Positions 16,828 to 26,061 of a stretch of 64,000 nt of DNA are shown in pieces. Under the pieces are notes generated by a model. That model saw only the letters and a program-made list of their open reading frames with translations. It did no database searches and was not told the DNA's origin. Every line of letters starts with the position of its first letter. Position 1 is the stretch's first letter. Source of the DNA: Pirellula sp. (GTDB taxonomy: Bacteria; Planctomycetota; Planctomycetia; Pirellulales; PNKZ01). The position numbers were made by a program, and so were the translations under genes. The stretch covers positions 53,809 to 117,808 of the forward strand of contig PNKZ01000006.1 of assembly GCA_013822735.1 (NCBI GenBank). Direction: 5' to 3'.

Positions 16828-18651
16828 TTACGGCGCCGGGTGCGGCGTCGGAATGGGCATTCCGGTTCCGGCATGCGGCGCTCGACGGTGCGCCAACGCG
16901 GCTTCGACTTGGCTCGCCAACTTGTGACCTTCTTCGTGCTCCGGCTGATAGATAAATAACTGATCCAAATAGTAGCGGGCCGTACCCGGATCGTCCGCGT
17001 CGAAGCGAATCTTCGCCAAGTTGTACGCCGCCTCCGCATGCTGCGGATAACCTTCCAGTTCCGGCGTCTCGAGCAAATCCACGAAGTAATGTTCGGCCTC
17101 GTCCGGCTTGCCGCGGTGGACGGCGAGTCGCCCGAGATTTAAATAAGCGTCGGTGTAGTTCCTATCGAGCTCTTTGCACCGATGATATTGCTCAATCGCG
17201 TGATCCACTTCCCCGTCAATTTGCAAATAGACTCCATAGTTGTATTGCGCCCTCGGATTCTGGGGCGCTTTCCGAGCGGCATCGCCCCATAAGGCGGTGG
17301 TGGAGCGGTAGTCGTAATTTCGAACTAAAGTGAGCGCAATCAGAGCCGCAACGGCAATCCACACCGTCGCCTCGGCCACGGCGCTGATGACTCCCTGTGA
17401 GAAGCCGCATCGAGCGGCGGCGGTGCGCCAACCTTGCCAGACACCAACGACCACGAGCGCCAAGAACGGAGCCAACGGCACGTACATGCGATGCTCAAAG
17501 CAGTAATCAACGATCGGCGCAATGCTCGACGTTGGCGCAAGAACGACAAAAAACGCTCCGCCGAGAAACCCCAAGGCCGGAGCCCGAAACACTGCCACAA
17601 GCGTTAACGTCAGAAACCCGCCGACTACCGCAAATCCTCGCGCGACCACGGGCCAATTCACTTGGGTCGGCAGCCAGGTAATGGTGCCTTCCGCATCGGG
17701 CAGCGGCCAGGTCGCCGACTTCGGCCACGCATAATCGATATTCAAGCCGAAGGGGAAGAGTGCAAGTCGGATATATCGAGCAATCACTCCGGGCTGCGTC
17801 ATTGCGTACTCCATCGGAGTAACGCGACCGGAGTCGAGTATTCCTGCCGAAGCATAGACGTCCCAAGTGCGCGACATCAGCCAGTACAACATCCCCCACG
17901 TTACCGACAACGCAAGATAGTAGAAGCCGCGGCGAAGTATCAATTCAGCCCAGGAACGGGCACAGAAGACGCGGTCGTACCATAGCACGACGATCGGTGC
18001 CGTGATCATGACCTCTTTCGAAGCCATGCCGGCCGTACACGCCAAGACGGAAGTCGCCGCCCAAATGAAACCGTTGTGCCCGGCAGATTGAGCGCCGGCA
18101 AACTTCGTTAGCAAATAAAGCGTCAGCAGATAGAACATCCCCATCAGCGATTCCTGCCGCTGATAGAGATAGGTGACGCTCTGCGTATTCAGCGGATGAA
18201 CGGCCCAAACGAGCGCAACGACCAGCGCCGCACGTTCCGCAACGCCCTGAAAATACGGCCGCGCTCGCCAAGATCGGAATGCGTGCCGAGCGATACCGTA
18301 AAGCGCCAACGCGGCAAAGATATGGATCGCGGTATTGGTCGCATGCCAGCCGCGTTCGTCGTATTTATAGATTCGGTAGTCGATACCAAACGTCAAATAG
18401 GCGAGGGCCCGCGTCTGGCCTTTATCGAGCAGCTTGAGAATCTTATCGAACGAGGAAATGTCTCTGACGGTCTCCGGCTCATAGAGATAATTGGCGCCGT
18501 CGAAGACAAACGGCGTTTGGAAGGAGTTCGCATATGCGACGAGCACGGCGATGGCGATTGCAAGCCATCCGTAGCGGCGAGCGCGACGCTCCGCCGTCGT
18601 TTCCCAGGCGGAGTCCTGCAAGCCGGACGCCGCGAGAGCGACGTCGCTCAT
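16828..18651 (-). CDS. Membrane protein with C-terminal TPRs, TMTC-like (possible protein O-mannosyltransferase)
   Basis: 607 residues: about ten membrane helices (residues 30-450) and then TPRs (about 465-590: RAQYNYGVYLQIDGEVDHAI, NYTDAYLNLGRLAVHRGKP). The first luminal/periplasmic loop has FVFDGANYLYEPETVRD, the place where GT-C glycosyltransferases carry an acidic catalytic pair (usually D-D/D-E; here D-G-A-N), so activity is uncertain. VHPLNTQSVTYLYQRQESL and KEVMITAPIVVLWYDR match the TMTC/DUF1736-type pattern. The ATG at 18651 has AGGTG 5 bases upstream; longer frames to 18735 have no such site. Confidence 0.75.
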   Translation of the reverse strand: MSDVALAASGLQDSAWETTAERRARRYGWLAIAIAVLVAYANSFQTPFVFDGANYLYEPETVRDISSFDKILKLLDKGQTRALAYLTFGIDYRIYKYDERGWHATNTAIHIFAALALYGIARHAFRSWRARPYFQGVAERAALVVALVWAVHPLNTQSVTYLYQRQESLMGMFYLLTLYLLTKFAGAQSAGHNGFIWAATSVLACTAGMASKEVMITAPIVVLWYDRVFCARSWAELILRRGFYYLALSVTWGMLYWLMSRTWDVYASAGILDSGRVTPMEYAMTQPGVIARYIRLALFPFGLNIDYAWPKSATWPLPDAEGTITWLPTQVNWPVVARGFAVVGGFLTLTLVAVFRAPALGFLGGAFFVVLAPTSSIAPIVDYCFEHRMYVPLAPFLALVVVGVWQGWRTAAARCGFSQGVISAVAEATVWIAVAALIALTLVRNYDYRSTTALWGDAARKAPQNPRAQYNYGVYLQIDGEVDHAIEQYHRCKELDRNYTDAYLNLGRLAVHRGKPDEAEHYFVDLLETPELEGYPQHAEAAYNLAKIRFDADDPGTARYYLDQLFIYQPEHEEGHKLASQVEAALAHRRAPHAGTGMPIPTPHPAP

Positions 18652-18673
18652 CGGCACACCTGACGATATGCGG

Positions 18674-19219
18674 CTACTTCCGTCGCTTGATGAAGTTGCG
18701 ATGGCCGGGCATGGGCGCATGCGGCACCCACCCAAACCAAGCCAGCATTCGATCGGAAATGTTCAGGTTCGTAACGTCGCATAACAGAGCATCAGAGTTC
18801 TTGAGCCGGGCCACCTCATCGAGCACGGCCAAGGCCCGGCGAACGGTGGCGAAATCGGCGTCGATTGTACTTTCCACGTACCTCAACGCCAGAAAGCCCG
18901 GGCAACTTCGCGGCTCATTGAAGTATAACCGACAGCGGTTGCCGCGGCGAAGCCTTCGCAGGCAAGGGGCCAAGAACTGCGCCCCGAGCGCCGTGACAAT
19001 TTTGGGAAACGGCCGCCAAACAATTCGGTCTAATCGACCGGCGCACGTTTCGATCACGCCGTAACGCCGACGTCTTACGACGTCAGCTTCCGCGGTGAGA
19101 TTGCTCGTAACTGCAAACAGCGACATGACACGAAGACGGCGAAAGGGGACGGAGTTGCGACGACGAACAACTCTAGCACGCGTCTGACAACCGCCACAAA
19201 CGGCGTTTTTGTCCGACAT
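18674..19219 (-). CDS. Conserved hypothetical protein
   Basis: 181 residues, basic. The conserved-looking core (from about residue 45) contains RRRRYGVIETCAGRLDRIVW, GNRCRLYFNEPRSCPGF and DVTNLNISDRMLAWFGW; it resembles a planctomycete family of unknown role with several fixed Arg and Cys, and NISDRMLAWFGW recalls the end of acetyltransferase-like folds. The N-terminal 31 residues carry CGGC. The ATG at 19219 follows the upstream gene's stop directly (AGG five bases before it), so translation may be coupled; ATG at 19126 is the alternative. Confidence 0.6.
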   Translation of the reverse strand: MSDKNAVCGGCQTRARVVRRRNSVPFRRLRVMSLFAVTSNLTAEADVVRRRRYGVIETCAGRLDRIVWRPFPKIVTALGAQFLAPCLRRLRRGNRCRLYFNEPRSCPGFLALRYVESTIDADFATVRRALAVLDEVARLKNSDALLCDVTNLNISDRMLAWFGWVPHAPMPGHRNFIKRRK

Positions 19220-19225
19220 TTCCAC

Positions 19226-20509
19226 CTATTTGCGCACGGCCCGCAGCACCGACATCACGATCCCCAAGATTAAAAAACCCGCCAGCAACACGGCAGGAAT
19301 GAGCCAAGCGACGGTGAAGCGGGGCTCGGCCCAAGCCCAGATTTCGCTCCAGAAAATCAACACTCCCAGCGTCGACGCGCAGAGATACGGACCATAAGGA
19401 AGAGCCTCATGGCGTCGAATGAGCAGAGCAGGGATATAGATCACCAATGCTGCCGCCGGAGCGGCGAAGAAAATCAGCAACGTCGGCTGCCACCCGAGAT
19501 AAGCGCCTATCATCGCCATGAGGGTGACGTCGCCGAAGCCCATCGCTTCTTTTTGAAATGCCCAACCACCCAAGATCCGCACGCTCCAGACAATCGCTCC
19601 GCCGGCCGCGGCTCCCACTAGGGAAGTAAGCAAGCCGCGCCAGAGCGACGGCGCAAATTGCCAAACACCGAATACGGCCAGCGACGAAGCCAAGCCGATC
19701 ATCAATACGCGCGGCGTCCAAGGGTCGCGACGAATCCGGCGCGCAAACAAGCGCAAAGCGACACCCCAACGCTTGCGCCCGTCGTGAAAGATCGGAAAGC
19801 GTCCTCCGATAAGCAATCCACCGCACCATGAGAACACGCACGCCAAACCGATCGCGAGCGAAATGGAATTGCCGGCAGAAAACTCGGCGGGCCACTCGTA
19901 AGGCGCCGCCGCGTCAAGCGGCAGCGGCGTAATAAGCAAACGGCGATCGAAGAATGCGGGGAGCATACCACCGGGTGCCAGCGTCAGGAACGCCGCACCC
20001 AATAGTGTGCCCGGGACCGTGACCTCATCCGGAATGTTCCACTCGTCGGCGTCGATCAGCGACGCCGCGAGCATGACGAGAAAAAGCCCGAGATGCACGA
20101 AGCACGATGCGTGAAGCACGCCGGACAATTCGCCGTTTGCCGCGATCAGTCCTGTAGCGAGATGCGGATGCAGCAAACCGCCGAGAACCGCTTCCCACCA
20201 ATACCAAGCTACAAACCCGACCGCACATAGACACTCGACGATCAGCGGACGCACCCAGAAGCGTGGCCCGAAGCCGGGCTCGCTGTTACGGCGGCGCATT
20301 CGCCACCAACCAAGGATCGGCGCCAGATCCCAACGACTGGCGAGGGCGGCGCGCGGATGTTTACGCGACCACGGGCTCCAATAGCTTGCTTGATAAGCAA
20401 GCGAGTACGCGGCCCAATTCACAGCCACGCCTGCAAGCAACCCACAGGCCGCGACGATCATCAGGCGCACGGCTAGCGGCCACGCGGCGAGTGCAACCCA
20501 GAAGTTCAC
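19226..20509 (-). CDS. Prepilin peptidase-like membrane aspartyl protease (A24 family)
   Basis: 427 residues, about eight membrane segments. The two catalytic aspartate regions of type IV prepilin peptidases are visible: SLIDADEWNIPDEVTVPG and the G-F-G-D motif in AMGFGDVTLMAMIGAYLG. The N-terminal methyltransferase-like domain lacks the usual CxxC zinc pairs but keeps its outline (GVAVNWAAYSLAY, then RFWVRPLIVE). The chain is longer than the usual 250-290 residues because of a cytoplasmic insert (about 170-280). It would cleave pilin-like leader peptides. Its ATG overlaps the stop of the shikimate gene (ATGA). Confidence 0.8.
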   Translation of the reverse strand: MNFWVALAAWPLAVRLMIVAACGLLAGVAVNWAAYSLAYQASYWSPWSRKHPRAALASRWDLAPILGWWRMRRRNSEPGFGPRFWVRPLIVECLCAVGFVAWYWWEAVLGGLLHPHLATGLIAANGELSGVLHASCFVHLGLFLVMLAASLIDADEWNIPDEVTVPGTLLGAAFLTLAPGGMLPAFFDRRLLITPLPLDAAAPYEWPAEFSAGNSISLAIGLACVFSWCGGLLIGGRFPIFHDGRKRWGVALRLFARRIRRDPWTPRVLMIGLASSLAVFGVWQFAPSLWRGLLTSLVGAAAGGAIVWSVRILGGWAFQKEAMGFGDVTLMAMIGAYLGWQPTLLIFFAAPAAALVIYIPALLIRRHEALPYGPYLCASTLGVLIFWSEIWAWAEPRFTVAWLIPAVLLAGFLILGIVMSVLRAVRK

Positions 20510-22515
20510 GCGTGCATCCTTTCACCGGGCAATTGCCAGGCTGCGAGAATTGCATCAACCACGGTCTCGGGGGGCTGCCGATCGGCGTCGATTTGCAACT
20601 TCGCACACTCGCGATAAAGCGGCTCGCGGCGGGCCAACATCTCGCGCACTTCGGCAAGACCGCCTGCCGCCGTTAGGTTCGGACGCCTGGCCGACGTCGT
20701 CTTGTCGGCTTGAATGCGCTCGAACAACGTCTCCGGACTAGCTTTGAGCCATACGACCGAGCAGGCACGCCGCAACAATTCGCGATTGTCGTCGCGTAAG
20801 ATTACGCCCCCACCCGCGGCGATTACGCGAGATGCTCCGTGCAACGACTCGGCAAGTACCTGAGCCTCCAACGAACGAAACGCCTGCTCGCCGTCGTCTG
20901 CGAAAATCTGCGCAATGGATTTCCCCGCTCGGGCCTCGAGCTCCACGTCGGCATCGAGCCACCGATAGCCCAGCCGCTCCGCAAGAAGTCGGGCCACGGT
21001 AGTCTTACCGGTACCACGATAGCCGATGAGCACAATGGGTCCGATCCGGGGAAGATGACCGTCGCGAAGCGCAGTACGCATGACATGCAGGGGAGCTTCG
21101 TGACCGGTGAAGTAACGAAACTGCCAAGCCGCCTGTCGCAGAAACATCTCGGTGCCGACGACCGTGCGACAACCTTGCTCCTTGGCTTCGCGCAACAAGC
21201 GAGTTTCCGCGGGATTGTAGACAGTGTCGAACACCACCGCTCTGGGTTGAAATGCGACTTGCGGAAATGGCGAGTCCTCGACGTTGGGATACATGCCTAG
21301 TGGAGTGCAGTTTATGAGCACGTCGTACGGTATGTTGCAGCGATCGTCCCATGCAACGAAACAGCAGCCGAGCGCAGCGGCCAATTCCTCCCCACGATTC
21401 GAATTGCGGTTGGTAACAGTCGTCAATGCACCGCGGCGCATCAAACCGTACGCGATTCCTTTCGCCGCACCGCCCGCGCCCAGGACCAGCGCACGTTTTC
21501 CTGCCAGCGGTTCGCCCAATGCCGCTTCCAGGCTTTCCATGGCTCCCGGCTCGTCAGTGTTGTAGCCGTGCGTCAAGCCGTCCGCAGTAAATACGAGCGT
21601 ATTCACCGCACCGATCGCCGCCGCAGCAGGGTCGAGTTGCGTCGCGTGCGTGAGCGACGCTTCCTTATGCGGAATGGTGATACTGACGCCGCGAATGCCG
21701 AACTCTCGCGCCGCGCTCAGGAAGCGATCGAGTTCCGTAGCCGGAACACGAAACGGGACGTAGCAACCGTCGAGCCCCAGCGCGGACAGGGCGGCATTGT
21801 GAATAAGAGGGCTTTTGCTGTGGCCGATCGGATCGCCGATCACGCAATAGAACTGCGTCGCGGGCCCAATCGATTCGTAGCGATACAGATCACGCAGTGT
21901 GCGGAAGGCGATTTGCCCCGGCGCGACAGCCGCTTCCTCGGATTCGGCGGCATAGGTGAACGGTGCCCCGTAGCGGGCCATCAGAATGCGCGAGGCGGCA
22001 CCCAAGTCCCCCATGCAAAACGCCGTGGTCGGCAACCGAGACGAAGCAACAAGACGTAGCACTCGGAAATTATCAGCGACTTCGCGAGCCATAACGGCAA
22101 GCTTAACAACATCTGCATCGCACGCAGCAAGACGCCCATGCGTTGCGGCCAGATCGTCGGGAAGGCCTTGAAAGTCGTGTAGGCTGACGATGCGTTTCGT
22201 CCCGGACGTGCGTGGAATTGCAGCCGCAGCGTCGGGCTCAAGATCGACATACTCGGCGCCCGCCGTGATCGCGGCTTGAAGCCAGTCGCGGCGTTCCGCC
22301 TCGGTACGGTTCCAGCGGCCGCCGTCTTCCGGACGTCGCACCGTCGCGATGATCGGCCCCGGTCGCGAGGCAACGAGCATTCCTACGTCGACTCCGGTCG
22401 GAAGGAAATCGAGACGATACTCAACGAGTTTGCAACCATGCATCACCAGCGCGCGATGGCGAGCGAGCAGTTGCTCTGCATTGTCGGTCGCCAGCGTGGT
22501 GCAGATCAGGCTCAT
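20506..22515 (-). CDS. aroDEK: Trifunctional shikimate-pathway protein: 3-dehydroquinate dehydratase, shikimate dehydrogenase and shikimate kinase
   Basis: 669 residues holding three complete enzymes. Residues 1-215 are type I dehydroquinase: H113 in SLHDF and the Schiff-base lysine K138 in DVVKLAVMA. Residues 221-490 are shikimate dehydrogenase: DPIGHSKSPLIHN, catalytic Lys284 in ITIPHKEA, N319-T-D321, and the NADP loop GAGGAAKG (346-353). Residues 492-662 are shikimate kinase: P-loop GYRGTGKTT (498-506), D521-A-D523, AAGGG. So it converts 3-dehydroquinate to shikimate 3-phosphate in the cytosol. AroD-AroE fusions are known (plants, chlamydiae); the added C-terminal AroK is the unusual part. 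It lies 3 bases after mutL and overlaps the next gene by 4. Confidence 0.95.
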   Translation of the reverse strand: MSLICTTLATDNAEQLLARHRALVMHGCKLVEYRLDFLPTGVDVGMLVASRPGPIIATVRRPEDGGRWNRTEAERRDWLQAAITAGAEYVDLEPDAAAAIPRTSGTKRIVSLHDFQGLPDDLAATHGRLAACDADVVKLAVMAREVADNFRVLRLVASSRLPTTAFCMGDLGAASRILMARYGAPFTYAAESEEAAVAPGQIAFRTLRDLYRYESIGPATQFYCVIGDPIGHSKSPLIHNAALSALGLDGCYVPFRVPATELDRFLSAAREFGIRGVSITIPHKEASLTHATQLDPAAAAIGAVNTLVFTADGLTHGYNTDEPGAMESLEAALGEPLAGKRALVLGAGGAAKGIAYGLMRRGALTTVTNRNSNRGEELAAALGCCFVAWDDRCNIPYDVLINCTPLGMYPNVEDSPFPQVAFQPRAVVFDTVYNPAETRLLREAKEQGCRTVVGTEMFLRQAAWQFRYFTGHEAPLHVMRTALRDGHLPRIGPIVLIGYRGTGKTTVARLLAERLGYRWLDADVELEARAGKSIAQIFADDGEQAFRSLEAQVLAESLHGASRVIAAGGGVILRDDNRELLRRACSVVWLKASPETLFERIQADKTTSARRPNLTAAGGLAEVREMLARREPLYRECAKLQIDADRQPPETVVDAILAAWQLPGERMHA

Positions 22516-22518
22516 TCG

Positions 22519-24468
22519 CTACGTGCGTTTAAATTGCTTGTCGAGTTCTTCTTTGGTGAACACGAGCGCCGTCGGCCGACCATGCGGGCAATGGTGCGTG
22601 TCGCTGACCAAGTGCCGGTCGGCCAATAAGGCTTCTACTTCGCCCGGTGTAAGACGATCGCCGGCCTTAATCGCCGCTTTGCAACTGATCATGTGGAGCA
22701 GTTCATCGAGCAGGTCGCGACGCTCGGGAAGCTTACCGTCGACGGCCAATTGCTCGACGATGCTTCGCAGAATTTCCGCAGCGGGAAAGTTCGCCAACAT
22801 CGCGGGGTAGCTAGAAACAAGAATCGTATCGCCGCCGAAAGGTTCGACTCGAATCCCCAGCCGCGCCAACACTTCGCGTCTTTCGAGAACGAGCGCCGCC
22901 TCCTGGGCGGGCAGGTCCACCGGTTCGGGAACTAACAAAGCTTGGCTTTCCAAAGCCCCGGCGTTGACCTTGGCCCGAAGTTGTTCGTACAGAATTCGCT
23001 CGTGGAGGGCGTGCTGGTCGATGACCAGCACCCCTTCGTCGCTTTCGGCCAAGAGGTAGCGGTTGTGTACTTGAATGGCCCGAACCGGTTCACCAAAGTC
23101 GGCCGGAGCACGTTCGACGGGTTGCGGCGTCGCAACATCTTCCGATAATCGCGCGGAGGGGGATGCCGCGGCGGAAGCGGAACGTCCCAAGTCAGGAAAC
23201 GGTCGGAACGGTTCGACCTTGTGCAATCCGAGCGGCGGACCTGGCGGGGGAGCCAGCGCCGTTGCAGCGGCGGACCCGCTTCGCGATGCGGCCGCGTCGT
23301 CGAGGTCCCATGGCGCCGGAGCCGTCGGAGCGTTGTCGCCTTGCGCCCAACGAACGAATTCTTGCCGCATGCGCGTCGCGGCATCAGGGTCGTGCGCGCC
23401 GGTCGGGTCGGCCGCCGATGTGAGACTCGCCGGCGCGTCAGCGGACGATTCGCGCGTGACGGGCTCCAGTCGATGCGTCAGATCGGTCGCCAAGAACTTC
23501 GTGCGTAGCGAGCCGAGTAGATGACTGTAGATCCTGCCGCCGTCTTGGAAGCGGACTTCGAGCTTCGTCGGATGCACGTTCACATCAACGGCATCCGGCG
23601 GCATATCGAGCCGAAGGAACGAAATCGGGTAACGCCCGGTAAGCAGTAGGCCGCGGTAGGCTTCCGTCAAAGCATGTTGCAAAGAACGATCGCGAATGAA
23701 GCGACCGTTGAGGAAGAGATACTGCATACGAGGATGCGAACGGCTCTGACTCGGACGGGCAACATAGCCGCTCAAACGAACGTCGCCGTCGCCGCTTTGA
23801 ATTTCAATCAGATCGCGCGCCAAATCGTCGCCGAAGAAGAGCCCGATGCGCGACGGGATGTCTTGGTCGGCCGGGACGTCGTACACGGTCCGCTCGTTGT
23901 GACGGAGCGTGAAGCGCACGTGCGGATTCGCCAAGGCGAGTCGGGTAAACGCCTCGGTGACGTGCCCCATTTCCGTTTGCGGCGAACGGAGGAACTTGCG
24001 ACGGACCGGCGTGTTGTAGAACAAATTGCGGATCTCAATCGTCGTGCCGTGAGACATGCCGCAAGGCACGATTTCACTCGCCGTGCCGCCGACCACTTCC
24101 AGTTCCCAACCGCCGTCATCGGCCGGAGTTCGACTGCGGAGCGTGAATCGACTGATCTCGGCAATGCTGGCAAGCGCTTCACCCCGGAAGCCGAACGTGT
24201 TGACGCGAAAGAGATCGTCGGCATCGACGAGCTTACTCGTCGCATGGCTGGCAATCGCCAACGGCAATTCTTCGTGCGCAATCCCGCCGCCGTCGTCGGC
24301 GACGCGAACAAGCTCCATGCCACCTTGTTCGACCGCGACTTCGATGCGCGTCGCTCCGGCGTCGAGGGAGTTTTCCGTCAACTCCTTAACGACGCTCGCC
24401 GGACGCTCGATGACTTCGCCCGCCGCGATTTTATTGACGACGGACGACGGTAGGCGACGAATGGGCAT
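22519..24468 (-). CDS. mutL: DNA mismatch repair protein MutL, endonuclease type
   Basis: 649 residues. The N-terminal GHKL ATPase shows IAAGEVIERPASVVKELTENSLDAG-type residues (about 12-40), DDGGGI, and GFRGEAL; residues 345-460 form a Pro/Ala-rich linker; the C-terminal dimer domain has the metal-dependent nicking motif DQHALHERILYE (484-495, DQHAx2Ex4E), SCKAAIKAGD and CPHGRP (627-632). Such MutL proteins nick DNA themselves and occur in bacteria without MutH. It carries the match signal from MutS to strand removal. A hairpin repeat separates it from the NtrC-type gene. Confidence 0.96.
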   Translation of the reverse strand: MPIRRLPSSVVNKIAAGEVIERPASVVKELTENSLDAGATRIEVAVEQGGMELVRVADDGGGIAHEELPLAIASHATSKLVDADDLFRVNTFGFRGEALASIAEISRFTLRSRTPADDGGWELEVVGGTASEIVPCGMSHGTTIEIRNLFYNTPVRRKFLRSPQTEMGHVTEAFTRLALANPHVRFTLRHNERTVYDVPADQDIPSRIGLFFGDDLARDLIEIQSGDGDVRLSGYVARPSQSRSHPRMQYLFLNGRFIRDRSLQHALTEAYRGLLLTGRYPISFLRLDMPPDAVDVNVHPTKLEVRFQDGGRIYSHLLGSLRTKFLATDLTHRLEPVTRESSADAPASLTSAADPTGAHDPDAATRMRQEFVRWAQGDNAPTAPAPWDLDDAAASRSGSAAATALAPPPGPPLGLHKVEPFRPFPDLGRSASAAASPSARLSEDVATPQPVERAPADFGEPVRAIQVHNRYLLAESDEGVLVIDQHALHERILYEQLRAKVNAGALESQALLVPEPVDLPAQEAALVLERREVLARLGIRVEPFGGDTILVSSYPAMLANFPAAEILRSIVEQLAVDGKLPERRDLLDELLHMISCKAAIKAGDRLTPGEVEALLADRHLVSDTHHCPHGRPTALVFTKEELDKQFKRT

Positions 24469-24480
24469 GAAATCGGTTCG

Positions 24481-24528
24481 GGGTTCAAGGTTCGGGGTTC
24501 GGCGAGTTCAACCCTGAACCCTGAACCC
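24481..24528. repeat. Palindromic GGTTC-type intergenic repeat
   Basis: Bases 24481-24499 and 24510-24528 form a 19-base stem with one mismatch and one G-T pair around a 10-base loop; each arm is itself built of GGTTC(A/G)-type tandem units (GGTTCGGGGTTC, CCCTGAACCCTGAA). It sits in the short spacer between the NtrC-type gene and mutL. It has no T-tract, so it is a weak terminator or RNA-stability element. Confidence 0.7.
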
Positions 24529-24538
24529 TCAACGAAAT

Positions 24539-25990
24539 CTAAAGCTGGTACTCTTTGATTTTTCTGTACAACGTCCGCTCGCCGATGCCGAGCATCCGGG
24601 CCGCTTCTTCACGGTTGCCCCCCGTGGCTTGCAGCGTTTCCGTGATGAACAGCCGTTCGATCTCCTCAAGCGGCCGTCCGATGAGCGAGGCTAAGCCGAC
24701 ACCCTGGAACGACTGCGAATCGAGCGATTCGGCAACGACTTCGCCGGACGAATCCTCGGCGCTCGCGAGAAGTTCCGACGGCAGGTCATCGACGTCCAGC
24801 ACGCCGTCTGCGTCGACGACGACCATACGTTCGACCGCATTACGAAGCTCGCGCACATTACCAGGCCAGTCGTAAGCCATGACCCGACGCCGTGCCGCGG
24901 TCGACATGCTCTTGATCGTCTTTTCATGCTGCTTCGCAAACTGCTTCATGAAGTGTTCGATCAGCAGCGGAATATCTTCACGCCGTTCGACGAGCCGCGG
25001 CAACTCGACCGTGACGACCTTGAGGCGATGATAAAGATCGCTGCGGAACGTTCCGGCGGCGATCGCTTGCTCAAGGTTGCGATTCGTCGCGGAGATGAGC
25101 CGGACATTGACCTTAATCGCGTCGTTCGAGCCGACACGCGTGATCTCGCCGCTTTCCAGCACGCGCAGCAATTTGATCTGTGTGGACATCGGCATGTCGC
25201 CGACTTCGTCGAGAAACAACGTGCCGTGGTTGGCGTATTCGAATTTGCCGATCCGGTCGTGCCGAGCGTCGGTGAAGGCGCCCGCGATGTGACCGAAGAG
25301 TTCGCTTTCGAGAATTGTGTCGCTCAACGCGGCGCAATTCAACGCGACGAACGGCTTGTTCTTGCGCGGGCTGTTGTGATGAATTGCCTGCGCGACCAGT
25401 TCCTTACCCGTGCCGGTGGCTCCCTGGATGAGCACCGTGGCATTGGTGGGCGCGACTCGCTTCAGCAGGTTCACGACGTCGTTCATTCGCACGCTGGTGC
25501 CGACGACTCCCTCGAATCCGAATTTCTCGTCGAGTCGGCGGTTCAACTCTTGATTGGTTCGACGCAGGCGAGCGCTCGCCGCGGCCTTCTCCGTCACTAC
25601 TCGCAGTTGGCTCATGTCGAGCGGCTTGAGCAAGTAGTTGAACGCACCTTGCTGCATCGCCTCGACCGCGGAAGGGACGGTGCCGTGGCCCGTGACGAGA
25701 ATCACCTCGGCGTCCGGCTGGTCGTCTTTGGCTTGCGACAACACTTCCAAGCCGCCGACGTCGTTCATCACCAAGTCGGTGAGAATGACGTCGAACTCTT
25801 CCTTCTCCAGCTTCTTCAAACCTTCCGCTCCGCCGCCGGCCGTAGCGCACTGAAAGCCGACCCGTTCCAAGCCGTCGGCCATCGTGAGGGCATGCGGTTC
25901 ATCGTTGTCGATGATCAACACCCGACCGGCCGACGGTACCACGCGTTCGGAAACGACGGCTGCGGCGGGTTTTGAAGCAACTTTGGCCAT
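24539..25990 (-). CDS. NtrC-family sigma54-dependent response regulator
   Basis: 483 residues in the order receiver (24-140, phosphoacceptor D72 in ILTDLVM, K122), AAA+ sigma54 activation domain (160-395: Walker A GATGTGKE 190-197, Walker [27 protein letters not shown]) and a C-terminal Fis-type helix-turn-helix ([23 protein letters not shown]). The loop that touches sigma54, normally GAFTGA, reads GAFTDA (237-242). It drives transcription with RNA polymerase-sigma54 after phosphorylation, presumably by the kinase encoded 71 bases upstream. Confidence 0.95.
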   Translation of the reverse strand: MAKVASKPAAAVVSERVVPSAGRVLIIDNDEPHALTMADGLERVGFQCATAGGGAEGLKKLEKEEFDVILTDLVMNDVGGLEVLSQAKDDQPDAEVILVTGHGTVPSAVEAMQQGAFNYLLKPLDMSQLRVVTEKAAASARLRRTNQELNRRLDEKFGFEGVVGTSVRMNDVVNLLKRVAPTNATVLIQGATGTGKELVAQAIHHNSPRKNKPFVALNCAALSDTILESELFGHIAGAFTDARHDRIGKFEYANHGTLFLDEVGDMPMSTQIKLLRVLESGEITRVGSNDAIKVNVRLISATNRNLEQAIAAGTFRSDLYHRLKVVTVELPRLVERREDIPLLIEHFMKQFAKQHEKTIKSMSTAARRRVMAYDWPGNVRELRNAVERMVVVDADGVLDVDDLPSELLASAEDSSGEVVAESLDSQSFQGVGLASLIGRPLEEIERLFITETLQATGGNREEAARMLGIGERTLYRKIKEYQL

Positions 25991-26061
25991 GCCGTGAAGA
26001 TACCAAAATCGACGCGAGGTCGGCAGTGGGGGCCATCGCTCGTGACCTGCAGCCGCTACTC

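Noticed and set aside
24481..24528. Possible CRISPR or tandem-repeat array in the GGTTC-type repeat
   Set aside because: Only short units in one hairpin, no regularly spaced unique spacers and no cas genes nearby.
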